Shown here piece after piece: positions 36,001 to 44,190 of a stretch of 64,000 bases of DNA; position 1 is the first letter of the stretch; every line of letters begins with the position of its first letter. The DNA comes from Alicyclobacillus pomorum DSM 14955 (lineage in GTDB: Bacteria > Bacillota > Bacilli > Alicyclobacillales > Alicyclobacillaceae): contig NZ_AXAR01000001.1 of assembly GCF_000472905.1 (NCBI RefSeq), positions 1-64,000 of the forward strand, read 5' to 3'. The notes beneath the pieces are model-generated. The model was not told the DNA's origin, made no database searches, and saw nothing but the letters and a program-made list of their open reading frames with translations. Position numbers and translations under genes: made by a program.

Positions 36001-38096
36001 GGGTGGAACAGACGAGCGGCGAGATTGCGCATGTCATGGAGACGACCGTTCCGCTAGACCACCCGTTGAAAGTTGTCAAACTCACCTTGCGCAACACCAC
36101 TGCAGAGGCGAAGCGGATTTCGGTGACGTACTACGCGGAGTGGGTGCTTGGTGTCCAACGAGAAGCGCAAGCGCCGTTCATTGTCACGGAATGGGATGAG
36201 AAGAGTTCCGCATTACTCGCCCACAACACGTACCAGGATGCGTTTCGAGAGGCTGTGGGTTTCCTGCATCTGACGCAACTGGAGCAAACGCACACCGCGT
36301 CGTACTCGTGGACAGGCGACCGAGCGGAGTTTATGGGCCGCGGGGGAGAACGAGCACATCCAGCATCCTTGTACGAGGAGAGGTTGTCGGGACGTGCAGG
36401 TGCGTATGCCAATACGTGTGGCGCCATCCAGACCGTGGTGGACCTGTCCGCAAACGCCGAAACGACTGTGCTCATTCTGCTCGGCTGCGCGGCTTCAAAA
36501 GCAGAAGCGCGGGCGCTGGTTCACCAGTACAGCACTGTCTCCGCCTACGAAGATGCACTGGCCAAAGTGACACAGTTCTGGGAGCGCATGTGCGGGCAAG
36601 TGAAGGTGAAAACACCCGATAGGGCGATGGACCTCATGTTGAACGGGTGGCTGTTGTATCAAGCGCTCGCTTGCCGACTGTGGGCACGCACCGCGTTTTA
36701 CCAAGCGGGGGGTGCGTTTGGATTTCGGGATCAAATCCAGGACTCGCTCGCCTTATTGCACGCGGATCCGGCCATCACGAAGCAGCAAATTTTGCACAAC
36801 GCGGCGCATCAGTATCAGGAGGGGGATGTGCAACACTGGTGGCACGATGAGACAAAGAAAGGCATACGGACGCGGTTTTCCGACGACTTGCTCTGGCTTC
36901 CGTACGCGGTCTCGCGATATGTGGAGCACACCGGCGACGTCGCGATTCTCGACGAGGTCGTACCGTTCTTGCACAGCGATGTCCTGAAAGAGGGAGAACT
37001 GGAGCGATATGAAGACACGGTGGTGTCCGACGAGGAAGGAACGTTGTTGGATCACTGCCTGCGCGCCATTCGCCATGCTATGACATTTGGGGAACACGGC
37101 ATTCCACTGATAGGGATTGGCGATTGGAACGACGGTATGAACCGCGTCGGGGCGAAGGGCCGAGGCGAGAGTGTCTGGTTGGGGTGGTTTTTGCTCGACG
37201 TCCTGAAGCGATTTCTACAACTGCCACAAGGGGTCTTGCCACCTGAGATTGTCGATGCGTTCAAGCACACAGCGCGTGAACTGGAGCAGCACTTGAACGA
37301 AAACGCCTGGGACGGAGCCTGGTTCCGGCGCGCATTTACGGACGCAGGGACGTGGCTCGGCTCCATCCAGGACGTAGAGTGCCGGATTGACGCTATCGCA
37401 CAGTCGTGGTCGGTGATCTCGCAAGGAACGTCACCCGAGCGTCAACTGCGCGCCATGCGCTCGTTTGACCGAGAACTGGTGGAGCGAGACTTGAGCTTGG
37501 CTCGACTGTTGACCAAGGCGTTTGACGAAACGCGGCCGAGCCCTGGGTATATCCAGGGCTATCCGCCAGGGATTCGCGAAAACGGAGGCCAGTATACACA
37601 CGGCGTGATTTGGAGCATCGTCGCCTGGTCCATGTTGGATGCCCGCGACAAGGCGTTTGAGCTCTTTTCCATGCTCAACCCCATTTCGCACACGCAGACA
37701 CCGCGGGAGGTTCAGGTGTACGGAAACGAGCCGTACGTGATGTCCGCAGACGTGTATACAGCCCATCCGCATCGGGGAATGGCGGGCTGGTCCTGGTATA
37801 CAGGTGCAGCCGGCTGGATGTACCAAGCGGGGTTGGAGTACGTGTTAGGGGTCACACGGAGGGAAGATCGGCTTTACATCCGACCGTGTGTTCCTGACGA
37901 GTGGGAATCGTTCAATATCGATTACCGTTTCGGCAAGTCCACGTATCACATCGAGGTGAAATGCGGGGAGCCCGCCACATGGGTCGTGGACGGCCGTGAA
38001 ACGGCGGGCCAGGCGTATCTGCAATTGTTGGACGACGGGAAAGAACACACCGTGACGGTGTACGCGCCGCAAAAACCGCTGGAGACGGTGGGCTAG
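30030..38096 (+). CDS. Giant cyclic beta-1,2-glucan synthase-like protein (GT84 / GH189-like / GH94)
   Basis: 2688 residues in one unbroken frame. The N-terminal third has an extended cytoplasmic part, membrane helices near 385-440 and 790-930, and between them a GT84-type glycosyltransferase with VFTVDHDTQLP (DxD metal site, about residue 600) and QRRAHRWIRGDWQ (QxxRW-like, about 745). The middle third (about 1000-1450) matches the glucoamylase/cyclisation region with MSLLTVANLL. The C-terminal third is GH94 phosphorylase-like, with GFRDQIQDSLAL and the catalytic Asp in GIGDWNDGMNRVG (about 2370). NdvB/ChvB of Rhizobiaceae make cyclic beta-1,2-glucans this way, and Thermoanaerobacter has a related enzyme. 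GGGAGG lies 6 bases before the ATG. No partner export gene is adjacent. Confidence 0.9.
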   Translation: MILNNEQLQARAREFALTHELSASQRSTARFWPAFQSDVASLHAFAQRLTLSRSECAQPAEDWLLDHIAFLETQAQVVQRELPRATLHQLPRLRDTGTPRIYAVCDDYLECVDGRYDFHSFESYLHSYQEVSVLKIAEGWALPSAMRVVMIRRLAKAMREVRRRHEVCSDVASLLERLGTKNMTDEKIRTLLERETRGRSLSTTEIVHLVQHLSEWEPDIRTVREWLAAHVENSESSLEQMVSFEHQLQAELQVTCGNLVQSLHILERHPWRLTFTKICHVEQILLCDASGDYERMDLASRDVLRRRVADIASQLRVPETLVAETAVRLAKCGLADDTPAGEPPQNVCIAYYLLHPHGITSMRRALCKVTRPRRLPQIALRRRPLAVYLSSVAVLFVAMMLLAGGWTALGAIRRPLSWLAVFVALALPVSEWVVAIVHEVISRCCRPSPLLRYDFSKALPEDARTMVVIPVIWSDIQEVDDVMDRLLVHYLANRQEHIHFAVLADFTDAHTQALAEDESIVQHAVQKIEALQAKYGADRFFLFHRSRCYNPVDQVYMGWERKRGKLVEFVELLSGSTDTSFTTVVGQTDILKNIRYVFTVDHDTQLPIGVVGRMAGTLHLPYNRPRLNQDETSVVEGYGVLQPAIGVSFESTQKSRFAALWAGEPGIDPYAFAASNPYQDFFGQAVFVGKGIFDVDVFRKTLVRRIPDNQVLSHDVLEGGFLRAGLTSDVEVIEQHPSTFYAYQRRAHRWIRGDWQLLPWLGRICRDRTGRKRHNDLCGLTRWHILDNLRRSLVAPALMLVALLGATVLPGRAFAWEAIVLLTLFLPFLRALGQALVGRSSMRSLGAGFLQSVIQCMTLPFVAVVAVDAVVRSVFRMWVSRRKLLEWETSAQLDQRPVNGPVFVHEPIGYMVVALFVALMWGGGGTTGRVSAVVALVMWLLARPVIQQLNRPRREPSRKWLDEMQPELKALARQIWSFYERYVTATDSWLPPDNVQYHPKEVVAHRTSPTNIGLYLAGVVAARDLGFIDTLTMVERLEASMRTLAALEKWNGHLYNWYDTQSAKPLAPRYVSTVDSGNLVSYLMVVRQGLHEWRLRDRALQSRVERLLEDIDQLVEQTDFASLYNADERLLCLGYHVDANRRETILYDLLASEARQASFVAIALGQIPVSHWFTLGRTMTIAGGHKTLLSWSGTMFEYLMPALLMRTYRNTVWDSTYRGVVQRQREYAQVHRVPFGISESGYYAFDYDHNYQYRAFGVPGLGLDRGLERNLVVAPYATILALPVAGEAGVEALRKFEELGAKGPYGFYEAVDFTVSRLPKGRRHEVIQSFMAHHQGMSLLTVANLLVDDVMVERFHADPRVRATDLLLQERIPAKAALIEEPVGRNATLPTLGGQTDDAERRFTEPTALPEVNVLSNGRMMSVATNDGNGMLMWNGLAVTRWREDPVIDTSGVVVYIHDVTSEETWSPTRFPCRALEDTSAVFRLDKTAYEGQYQGIASRLELTVSSEVDAEVRRLQLVNHSAEGRTLEVTSFLELALASPSADSAHPMFSKLFVQTSHDANAQCLLAKRRPREEDEKETWAVHTVYVDGAESGEYEFETDRASFIGRGYSLQAPKAVQAHLRGSVGSVADPAFVMRRCIHLAPKASATVYIVTGVAASRQQALDIVQQLREPAQADRAFHLAWVRAQIDLRHLHLSPAQAVVAQRLAGRLLYTPPLSRARREAITRNTLGQSRLWPRGISGDAPILTVAIHNLADLPFVTRLARQHQYLCALGLAVDLVVLDETVGGYQDELIHRLRENLASCGVGELKRVVSIKGSQLSKEERTLLESVSRVWLRAGGPSVRTQLHIDPSDLPTLPPTELSSVRPTRRSRVLQATSDGEFFNGWGSFVDDGRAYRIHVQAGAYLPRPWTNVLANPRFGCLVTELGTGYSWWRNSRECKLTPWTNDPVLDQPGECLYFRDLGTNEIWSATPKPAGGQRPYEVTHGWGYTRVEQTSGEIAHVMETTVPLDHPLKVVKLTLRNTTAEAKRISVTYYAEWVLGVQREAQAPFIVTEWDEKSSALLAHNTYQDAFREAVGFLHLTQLEQTHTASYSWTGDRAEFMGRGGERAHPASLYEERLSGRAGAYANTCGAIQTVVDLSANAETTVLILLGCAASKAEARALVHQYSTVSAYEDALAKVTQFWERMCGQVKVKTPDRAMDLMLNGWLLYQALACRLWARTAFYQAGGAFGFRDQIQDSLALLHADPAITKQQILHNAAHQYQEGDVQHWWHDETKKGIRTRFSDDLLWLPYAVSRYVEHTGDVAILDEVVPFLHSDVLKEGELERYEDTVVSDEEGTLLDHCLRAIRHAMTFGEHGIPLIGIGDWNDGMNRVGAKGRGESVWLGWFLLDVLKRFLQLPQGVLPPEIVDAFKHTARELEQHLNENAWDGAWFRRAFTDAGTWLGSIQDVECRIDAIAQSWSVISQGTSPERQLRAMRSFDRELVERDLSLARLLTKAFDETRPSPGYIQGYPPGIRENGGQYTHGVIWSIVAWSMLDARDKAFELFSMLNPISHTQTPREVQVYGNEPYVMSADVYTAHPHRGMAGWSWYTGAAGWMYQAGLEYVLGVTRREDRLYIRPCVPDEWESFNIDYRFGKSTYHIEVKCGEPATWVVDGRETAGQAYLQLLDDGKEHTVTVYAPQKPLETVG

Positions 38097-38248
38097 ACTT
38101 CGGTATTGGCATGAAAAGGGGGAGCACCTGGAATCGACCGTTTCCTACGCCCCCCACAAGTCGTGGAAAGGTCCCCGAAGGCGCAAAAGTGCTGGCAGTG
38201 GAGTCCAAGGCGTCGCCCTCGTGCGACGCCCCATTGACCCCAACAAGT

Positions 38249-38539
38249 TTATGCTTGTACCGGCGTGTATAGTGTGCGCTCTCGTTTCTCGAGCAACGGG
38301 ATGACGGTATCCAGAACAATGCGCTGAAAGTAGGGTGTTTCTGAGTGCCGTGCAAGTGCTGCTTCATCTTCGTATTGCTCAAACAGCAAAAACTCGTCTC
38401 TGTTGTCCTTTGATCGATTCACGAGGTAGTGTATACATCCCTCCTCTTGCTCGACGAGTCGGATCATTTCACGCAGTGCTTCCTCGACCTTATCGCCCAT
38501 CCCCGGCTTACATTGATACTTCGCTGTGAGTACAATCAC
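38249..38539 (-). CDS. Antibiotic biosynthesis monooxygenase (ABM) domain protein, putative quinol monooxygenase
   Basis: About 96 residues, the usual length of the dimeric ABM ferredoxin-like fold. VLTAKYQCKPGMGDKVEEALREMIRLVEQEEGCIHYLVNRSKD and EFLLFEQYEDEAALARHSETPYFQ are the typical first and second halves. Relatives such as YgiN oxidise quinols without a cofactor, and others handle autoinducer or haem. AAGGAG lies 9 bases before the GTG at 38539. A frame extension upstream adds 17 residues with no support. Confidence 0.88.
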   Translation of the reverse strand: MIVLTAKYQCKPGMGDKVEEALREMIRLVEQEEGCIHYLVNRSKDNRDEFLLFEQYEDEAALARHSETPYFQRIVLDTVIPLLEKRERTLYTPVQA

Positions 38540-38762
38540 TGGGATCTGCTCCTTGCGCTGTAATTTTTGATGTGAACGTCCTGTGCTCACGTTGTTTTGT
38601 TGGCAAGAGTATACCGCTTTGTTTCTGTTCCCGCATACGCTCTGCTCGAGTTATCCCCATCCGACGACAGTAACATGGCTGTCTCGAACTCTTACCAGGT
38701 GATATCTTGTGAATGAGCCAGCATTCGTGAGAAAAACCTTACATTCAGCAGCTCCTATATAG

Positions 38763-39569
38763 CTATTGCTGAAGAGCCATGGGCGAGCGAGCTTCGTGCT
38801 GAATCACATCCCTGCGGGTAACCGCGAGATAACCGACAAGGACAATGATCATCATCGTTAAAACAAGGCTGACCGGACCTTTGCCCAGTCCGAGACCTCC
38901 ACTGGTATGAGACACCGAGAGCCAGTCCGAAAAGGAGGCGCCTACTGGCCGTGTCATGATGTAGGCAAACCAGAAGGCGAAAATCTTATTGAGACCAAAC
39001 AGCCAATAGCAAAGAGCCGGGATAACAAGCAAGGCGGTAAACAGCACTCCTGAAGAGAAGTAGCCCAGGTGCATGGTTGACGCGGTCAAGTCTCCCGCCG
39101 CGGTGCCAAGTGCAAACGTTGCCATGACGGTGGTCCAGTAAAAAGCTTCGCGACGACGGGTATAGATACTGTGTATGGACAGCGTCTTCTCCATGGCGTA
39201 CCAGGTTACGAAGATGATGGTCAGCACCGCCACAAAGAACGTGGTGGATACAAGGTATGGGATTCCAAGCACAACATGGACAACGTCCGCAGCCATCGTG
39301 CCAAAGATACTCACCATGACGACAACGAACCAGTAGATCCACGCCACGTATTGGCGTACGAAGAACTGCAGTGCCAACGACGCTACCAGACCGATTCCGG
39401 CGAGAGCTACGGCAATGAACGGGTTTAGATGCTGGACTAGATAATCAGAGAACACTTCGCCCATTCCAGTGGTCAGCAGCTTGGTGATCCAGAAATAGAC
39501 CGTAATTTCCGGAACCTTAGTGAAGATCTGCTTCGCATCATTCATGGTGGCCGACAAAGATTGATTCAT
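38763..39569 (-). CDS. DUF347 (COG4705) integral membrane protein
   Basis: 268 residues with about eight membrane helices. The duplicated family motif is present as KVPEITVYFWITKLLTTGMGEVFSDYL near the N-terminus and FWFAYIMTRPVGASFSDWL in the second half. The function is not established; some relatives have been linked to metal homeostasis. GGGGGAAG precedes the ATG. It is a single gene on the minus strand downstream of the pgcA terminator. Confidence 0.88.
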   Translation of the reverse strand: MNQSLSATMNDAKQIFTKVPEITVYFWITKLLTTGMGEVFSDYLVQHLNPFIAVALAGIGLVASLALQFFVRQYVAWIYWFVVVMVSIFGTMAADVVHVVLGIPYLVSTTFFVAVLTIIFVTWYAMEKTLSIHSIYTRRREAFYWTTVMATFALGTAAGDLTASTMHLGYFSSGVLFTALLVIPALCYWLFGLNKIFAFWFAYIMTRPVGASFSDWLSVSHTSGGLGLGKGPVSLVLTMMIIVLVGYLAVTRRDVIQHEARSPMALQQ

Positions 39570-39683
39570 ATGCGAATTCTTCCCCCTAATTCGTTACGTG
39601 GGCTTCTTGCTTGACAGTTCTTGCAAAACAGCGGATTTGCCGTTCGCTACCCAATCAATAATGACAAATGAATCACAAAAAAA

Positions 39684-39712
39684 GTTCATCGGGATTCCCG
39701 TGAACTGTTTTT
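39684..39712 (-). terminator. Intrinsic terminator after the phosphoglucomutase gene
   Basis: GTTCA(T)CGGG and CCCGTGAAC form a stem around ATT with one bulge. On the minus strand it is followed by seven T, and on the plus strand by GTTTTT, so it could act in both directions. It mainly ends the pgcA transcript. Confidence 0.85.
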
Positions 39713-39717
39713 ATGTC

Positions 39718-39732
39718 AGCGATTTGCAAAAC
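39718..39732 (+). repeat. AGCGATTTGCAAAAT repeat, single arm
   Basis: This 15-base copy has only the last base changed. It lies between the pgcA stop codon and its terminator, so it would be transcribed as part of the pgcA 3' untranslated region. Confidence 0.8.
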
Positions 39733-39774
39733 TACCGGGCTACGCGCGGCCAGAAGTAGCCTTCGACTTCCGAG

Positions 39775-41511
39775 CTATTGTAGATGCTGTTCAATGGTTC
39801 GTTGCATGTGCTGTATTTTGGCCTTGCAGTCTTCGTCATGTTGGCCGCGCGCTGCCAGGTACACTTTGATTTTCGGCTCTGTTCCAGAGGGGCGTATGGC
39901 CATCCACGAACCATCTTCATACAGGTACTTGAGTACATCAGACTTCGGCAACTGCAGCGTATCCATCGAGGTCTCTTGTCCCGAAGCGTCCACGTGCGAC
40001 CGCCTCGACGTCTTGTAATCCTCAATGGCGACAAGGCGGAGACCTTCGACGCTTGGCGTGCTTTGGCGCAACCCGTCCATGACCGACTGCACCCGGTTTG
40101 ATGCGCCCTTCTGTTGAAGGGGTACGCTGATCAACGCTTCACGGTAGTGGCCGAATCTCGCAAACAACGCATGTAACGCATCGAGCAGTGTCTTATCTTG
40201 GCTTTTGTAGAATGACACCATCTCGGCGATGGCCAGGCATGTTTGTACGGCATCCTTGTCGCGCACGATGGGAGACACCAAATACCCGTAGCTCTCTTCG
40301 TACCCGAATAAAAACGTGTGTTCACCCGTCTGTTCGTACCGGGTGATGCCATGTCCAATGTATTTGAACCCGGTGAGTGTGTTTTCTGTGGGGACGTCGA
40401 ATGACGCGGCTACTGTCCGCCCGAGGTCTGAGGAGACGATGGTCTGAAAGACAATCCCGTTCTTCGGGAGGCGGCCTTCGGCCTGGCGCGTGCGAAGAAT
40501 GAACTCCATTAAGAGGGCCCCAACCTGATTGCCAGTGAGCAACTGGTATTCGCCTTCTTTACTGCGGACTGCAATACCCACTCGGTCTGAGTCTGGGTCG
40601 GTCCCCATGACCAAGTCGGCAAACACCTCACGTGCCTTGCCAATACCTAATTCGAGCGCTTTTGGTTCCTCTGGATTTGGACTTTTCACGGTTGGAAAGT
40701 CGCCGTTCGGTTCTTCTTGCTCCTGCACGATGTGGACTTTTTCGTAACCTGCCGCGTGTAAGGCTTCACGCACCGGTACATTGCCCGCGCCATGCAGTGG
40801 CGTGTACACCACAGTCAGGGCCTTCCGTTGGTCTTGAGAGATGGATGGAAATTGCACAGTGCGCACCACGGTGTCTACGTAGGTGCTTCTGACGTCACGG
40901 GCAATCCATTGAAATCGTCCTTGCTTTATCGCTTCGTCAAGCGCCATCGTTGGCAGTTCGAACACGTCCGGATGTTGCATCATAATGGCGTGAATTTCCG
41001 ATGTCACGTCTGGCAACAACTGCGCGCCATCTGGGCCGTACGCCTTGTAACCGTTGTACTCTGGCGGGTTGTGACTTGCGGTAATCATCACGCCGCCGGC
41101 GGCCTGGAAGTGGCGAACGCTGAACGAGACTTCAGGAGTCGGGCACAAGTACGGAGAGACATATGCGTGGACACCGACTGCAGCCATGGTGAGACCCGCT
41201 TCGCGAGCAAATTCGGCCGACATATGGCGACAGTCATATCCGATGGCCACGCCTTTGGCGGTGGCATCGGTTCCTTGACGCAGAATGTACTGCGCAAAGG
41301 CCCAAGACGCTCTGCGGACAGTGTAAATGTTCATTCGGTTGAGACCGGCCCCCATGACACCGCGAAGTCCCCCTGTGCCAAAGTCTAGTGTTTTCCCGAA
41401 TCGGTCTTCAATCTCTTGTTCATTCCCTTGGATGGAGACAAGCTCTTCGCGAAGTGCCTTGGGGAGTTCTGAGTCATTCAACCACTTTTGATATTCCTGC
41501 CGTCCGTTCAA
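39775..41511 (-). CDS. pgcA: Phospho-sugar mutase (phosphoglucomutase/phosphomannomutase)
   Basis: 578 residues of the alpha-D-phosphohexomutase family, long form as in Bacillus PgcA. The phosphoserine loop is GGVMITASHNPPEYNGYKAYG, the metal loop is VMGTDPDSDRVGIAV, the sugar-binding loop is FGYEESYGYLV and the phosphate-binding loop is IRPSGTEPKIKVYL. It interconverts glucose 1- and 6-phosphate, feeding UDP-glucose and thus glycolipid or glucan synthesis, including possibly the giant glucan synthase nearby. GAAGGAG lies 9 bases before the TTG start. Confidence 0.96.
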   Translation of the reverse strand: MNGRQEYQKWLNDSELPKALREELVSIQGNEQEIEDRFGKTLDFGTGGLRGVMGAGLNRMNIYTVRRASWAFAQYILRQGTDATAKGVAIGYDCRHMSAEFAREAGLTMAAVGVHAYVSPYLCPTPEVSFSVRHFQAAGGVMITASHNPPEYNGYKAYGPDGAQLLPDVTSEIHAIMMQHPDVFELPTMALDEAIKQGRFQWIARDVRSTYVDTVVRTVQFPSISQDQRKALTVVYTPLHGAGNVPVREALHAAGYEKVHIVQEQEEPNGDFPTVKSPNPEEPKALELGIGKAREVFADLVMGTDPDSDRVGIAVRSKEGEYQLLTGNQVGALLMEFILRTRQAEGRLPKNGIVFQTIVSSDLGRTVAASFDVPTENTLTGFKYIGHGITRYEQTGEHTFLFGYEESYGYLVSPIVRDKDAVQTCLAIAEMVSFYKSQDKTLLDALHALFARFGHYREALISVPLQQKGASNRVQSVMDGLRQSTPSVEGLRLVAIEDYKTSRRSHVDASGQETSMDTLQLPKSDVLKYLYEDGSWMAIRPSGTEPKIKVYLAARGQHDEDCKAKIQHMQRTIEQHLQ

Positions 41512-41735
41512 GTGCAGTAACTCCTTCTCTGGGATTTCATGCGATACATTTCAAGGTAAGTCATCCTGCTTATGAGTGTGTGTAAAAAGCTTTGATGTAT
41601 TCTGTACCTTCGCCGGACCGCCCCTCGCGACGTGGCCGTAAGCACGTTCGATGAAGGATTTGGGGACAGAAAATTCAGGATAACTTGTCGTGATGATGAA
41701 GGATTTCGGAATATCATGTCGAAACATTCATATGA

Positions 41736-41751
41736 ATGAAAGCGCTTAAAT
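41736..41751 (+). promoter_or_regulatory. cre site (CcpA) at the aldehyde dehydrogenase gene
   Basis: ATGAAAGCGCTTAAAT carries the ideal core TGAAAGCGCTT with one deviation at the C near the 3' end. It lies 18 bases before the start codon and directly before the ribosome binding site, a place where CcpA would block transcription. Confidence 0.55.
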
Positions 41752-41768
41752 TAGGAGGGGATAGAGAC

Positions 41769-43238
41769 ATGGAATTGAAGCCCAGAGTTGCGGAATTCTT
41801 AAAGGGCACGAAGAAGTTGTTCATCAATGGTGAATTTGTCGAGTCCGTGTCGGGGAAGACGTTTGAAACGGTAAATCCGGCCACGGGTGAAGTTTTGGCT
41901 GTGGTGTCCGAAGCACAGAAGGAAGACGTTGACCGAGCAGTCCAGGCTGCGCGGAAAGCGTTTGATGAAGGAAAGTGGTCCAAGCTCAGCGGCGCGAAAC
42001 GTTCCCTGCTCCTGTATCGATTGGCAGACTTAATGGAGCAACACAAGGAAGAGTTGGCGCAACTAGATACGTTGGACAACGGAAAACCCATCCGCGAGTC
42101 GTTGAATGCCGACGTACCGCTGGCCATTGAACACTTCCGGTACTACGCTGGTTGGGCGACGAAGATTGTAGGACAGACCATTCCTGTAAGTGGGAACTTT
42201 TTCAACTACACGCGTCACGAACCGGTGGGCGTGGTTGGACAAATCATCCCGTGGAACTTCCCGCTGTTGATGGCCGCGTGGAAACTCGGCGCTGCACTGG
42301 CCACCGGTTGTACGGTCGTCCTCAAGCCGGCAGAGCAGACCCCGCTGTCCGCCTTGTATCTCGCTGGCTTGATTCAGGAAGTCGGTTTCCCTGAAGGCGT
42401 TGTCAACGTAATTCCTGGGTTTGGAGAAACAGCCGGTGCGCCGTTAGTGGAGCACCCGCAGGTCGACAAAATTGCATTTACCGGTTCGACCGAAGTCGGA
42501 AAGTTGATTATGAGGCAAGCGGCGGGCACCTTGAAGCGCGTGACGCTGGAGCTTGGCGGCAAGTCGCCCAACATCATTCTTCCGGACGCGGATATGTCCC
42601 GCGCCATCCCAGGTGCATTTTCAGGGATTATGTTCAACCAGGGCCAAGTATGCTGCGCTGGCTCGCGACTGTTTATCCAAAAGAAGGCGTACGACAACGT
42701 GGTCGCGGACTTGGCATCGATGGCAAGCAAGATTCGTCAGGGACAGGGCCTTGATGAGACCACGGAAATGGGGCCCCTGGTGTCTGATGAACAGCAGGAT
42801 CGCGTACTGCGGTACATCGATTCCGGCCTCAACGAGGGTGCGGAACTCGTGACAGGCGGTAACCGTCCCTTCGAAAGAGGGTATTTTGTTGCTCCGACCA
42901 TCTTTGCGAACGTGAAAGACGAAATGACCATTGCCCGAGAAGAAATCTTTGGGCCTGTCGTGGCGGCGATGCCGTTTGAGGATTTGGACGATGTCATTCG
43001 TCGTGCCAATGACAGCGAGTACGGCTTGGCTGCTGGTTTGTGGACCGAAAATGTGCGGAACGCGCACTACGTTGCGAGCAAGTTGAAGGCCGGTACGGTT
43101 TGGGTGAACTGCTACAACGCATTTGACGCGGCAGCGCCATTCGGTGGCTACAAGCAATCGGGTATCGGTCGCGAAATGGGATCCTATGCGCTGAACAACT
43201 ACACAGAAGTCAAGGATGTGTGGATTAACTTAAGTTGA
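41769..43238 (+). CDS. NAD(P)-dependent aldehyde dehydrogenase
   Basis: 489 residues, full length for the ALDH superfamily. It has [32 protein letters not shown] (cofactor binding), FTGSTEVG, the catalytic glutamate in LELGGKSPN and the catalytic cysteine in [13 protein letters not shown], then EEIFGPV. It oxidises an aldehyde to the acid; the substrate is unknown, but the sequence style is that of DhaS/AldA-type enzymes. The start is the ATG after AGGAGGGGATAG. It is a single gene with a cre site before it and a terminator after it. Confidence 0.95.
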   Translation: MELKPRVAEFLKGTKKLFINGEFVESVSGKTFETVNPATGEVLAVVSEAQKEDVDRAVQAARKAFDEGKWSKLSGAKRSLLLYRLADLMEQHKEELAQLDTLDNGKPIRESLNADVPLAIEHFRYYAGWATKIVGQTIPVSGNFFNYTRHEPVGVVGQIIPWNFPLLMAAWKLGAALATGCTVVLKPAEQTPLSALYLAGLIQEVGFPEGVVNVIPGFGETAGAPLVEHPQVDKIAFTGSTEVGKLIMRQAAGTLKRVTLELGGKSPNIILPDADMSRAIPGAFSGIMFNQGQVCCAGSRLFIQKKAYDNVVADLASMASKIRQGQGLDETTEMGPLVSDEQQDRVLRYIDSGLNEGAELVTGGNRPFERGYFVAPTIFANVKDEMTIAREEIFGPVVAAMPFEDLDDVIRRANDSEYGLAAGLWTENVRNAHYVASKLKAGTVWVNCYNAFDAAAPFGGYKQSGIGREMGSYALNNYTEVKDVWINLS

Positions 43239-43308
43239 TGGCGCGGGTCGGTTGATGTTCGCAAAGAATGCCATACTCTCCCTTTCGGGGAAACGGGCAC
43301 CTGCACTG

Positions 43309-43347
43309 GCGGGGGCATCTGCATGCGCAGTTGCCCCCGCTATTTTT
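43309..43347 (+). terminator. Intrinsic terminator after the aldehyde dehydrogenase gene
   Basis: GCGGGGGCA pairs with TGCCCCCGC, with an inner CTGC/GCAG stem, followed by TATTTTTG. Confidence 0.88.
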
Positions 43348-43395
43348 GCGCGGCCCAGTCCCATGTGATATACGTCTGAAGATAAGGACACAGTA

Positions 43396-43410
43396 ATTTT
43401 GCAAATCGCT
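43396..43410 (-). repeat. AGCGATTTGCAAAAT repeat, single arm
   Basis: A perfect 15-base copy, 38 bases before the EcsC-like gene. A weaker copy follows the same gene at 44191. Confidence 0.85.
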
Positions 43411-43448
43411 GAGTACACAAAACAGGTCTTTGTGGCAGGGAAGATGGT

Positions 43449-44171
43449 ATGCGCACCTACGAAGAAAAGATCCGTGATGAAGTGATGGCGTGGAAGAGAA
43501 AGATCACAAAGCCGTCGGGGTGGTTTCGGCGTCTCGCCAACAAGTCCCAGGCGAAAATGAACGCGCTGATCCCAGAAAAAGCGCACGTCGTGATAACGGC
43601 GAGCATCAAGAAAATGGTACAAGCAGTTCTGACTGGGGCGGAATTTACGACGAAGAAACGGGATGTAGGCAATCTGAGTCTGGAAGCAAAGGACGAAATG
43701 TTGCAACAGGCCATCAATACTTACAAAAAGATGGCCGCTGCCGAAGGCGCCGGAACCGGTGCGGGTGGTCTCTTATTGGGACTCGCCGATTTTCCGCTGT
43801 TGCTCACCATCAAGTTTAAGTTTTTGTTTGAGGCGGCTGCCATTTATGGGTTCGACGTGACAGACTATCACGAACGCCTGTTTATCCTTCATGTGTTTCA
43901 GTTGGCTTTTTCCAGCGACGAACGGAGGCGCTACATCCTCGATTGCATTGAGCACTGGGACCAGTGCATTCAGGAGTCACAAGAAATTGACTGGCGCATG
44001 TTTCAGCAGGAATACAGGGACTACATTGATGTGGCCAAGCTATTGCAGTTGGTTCCAGGGATTGGTGCCATCGTGGGTGCCTATGCGAACTATAACCTCC
44101 TGGACCATTTGGGTCAAACTGCGATGAACGCGTATCGATTGCGGTTACTGCAAAAGTTGCTGACGGCATAG
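43449..44171 (+). CDS. EcsC family protein
   Basis: 240 residues. The protein has a basic N-terminus (EKIRDEVMAWKRKITKPSGWFRRLANKSQAKMNALIPEKAHVVIT), the EcsC-typical Gly/Ala-rich stretch AAAEGAGTGAGGLLLGLADFPLLLTIKFKFLFEAAAIYGFD, and FQLAFSSDERRR. EcsC is named after the third gene of the Bacillus ecs operon, but no EcsA/EcsB transporter genes are here, and the function of the family is unclear. It is flanked on both sides by copies of the intergenic repeat. Confidence 0.9.
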   Translation: MRTYEEKIRDEVMAWKRKITKPSGWFRRLANKSQAKMNALIPEKAHVVITASIKKMVQAVLTGAEFTTKKRDVGNLSLEAKDEMLQQAINTYKKMAAAEGAGTGAGGLLLGLADFPLLLTIKFKFLFEAAAIYGFDVTDYHERLFILHVFQLAFSSDERRRYILDCIEHWDQCIQESQEIDWRMFQQEYRDYIDVAKLLQLVPGIGAIVGAYANYNLLDHLGQTAMNAYRLRLLQKLLTA

Positions 44172-44190
44172 CAACGCGTCGTTTGCATTG

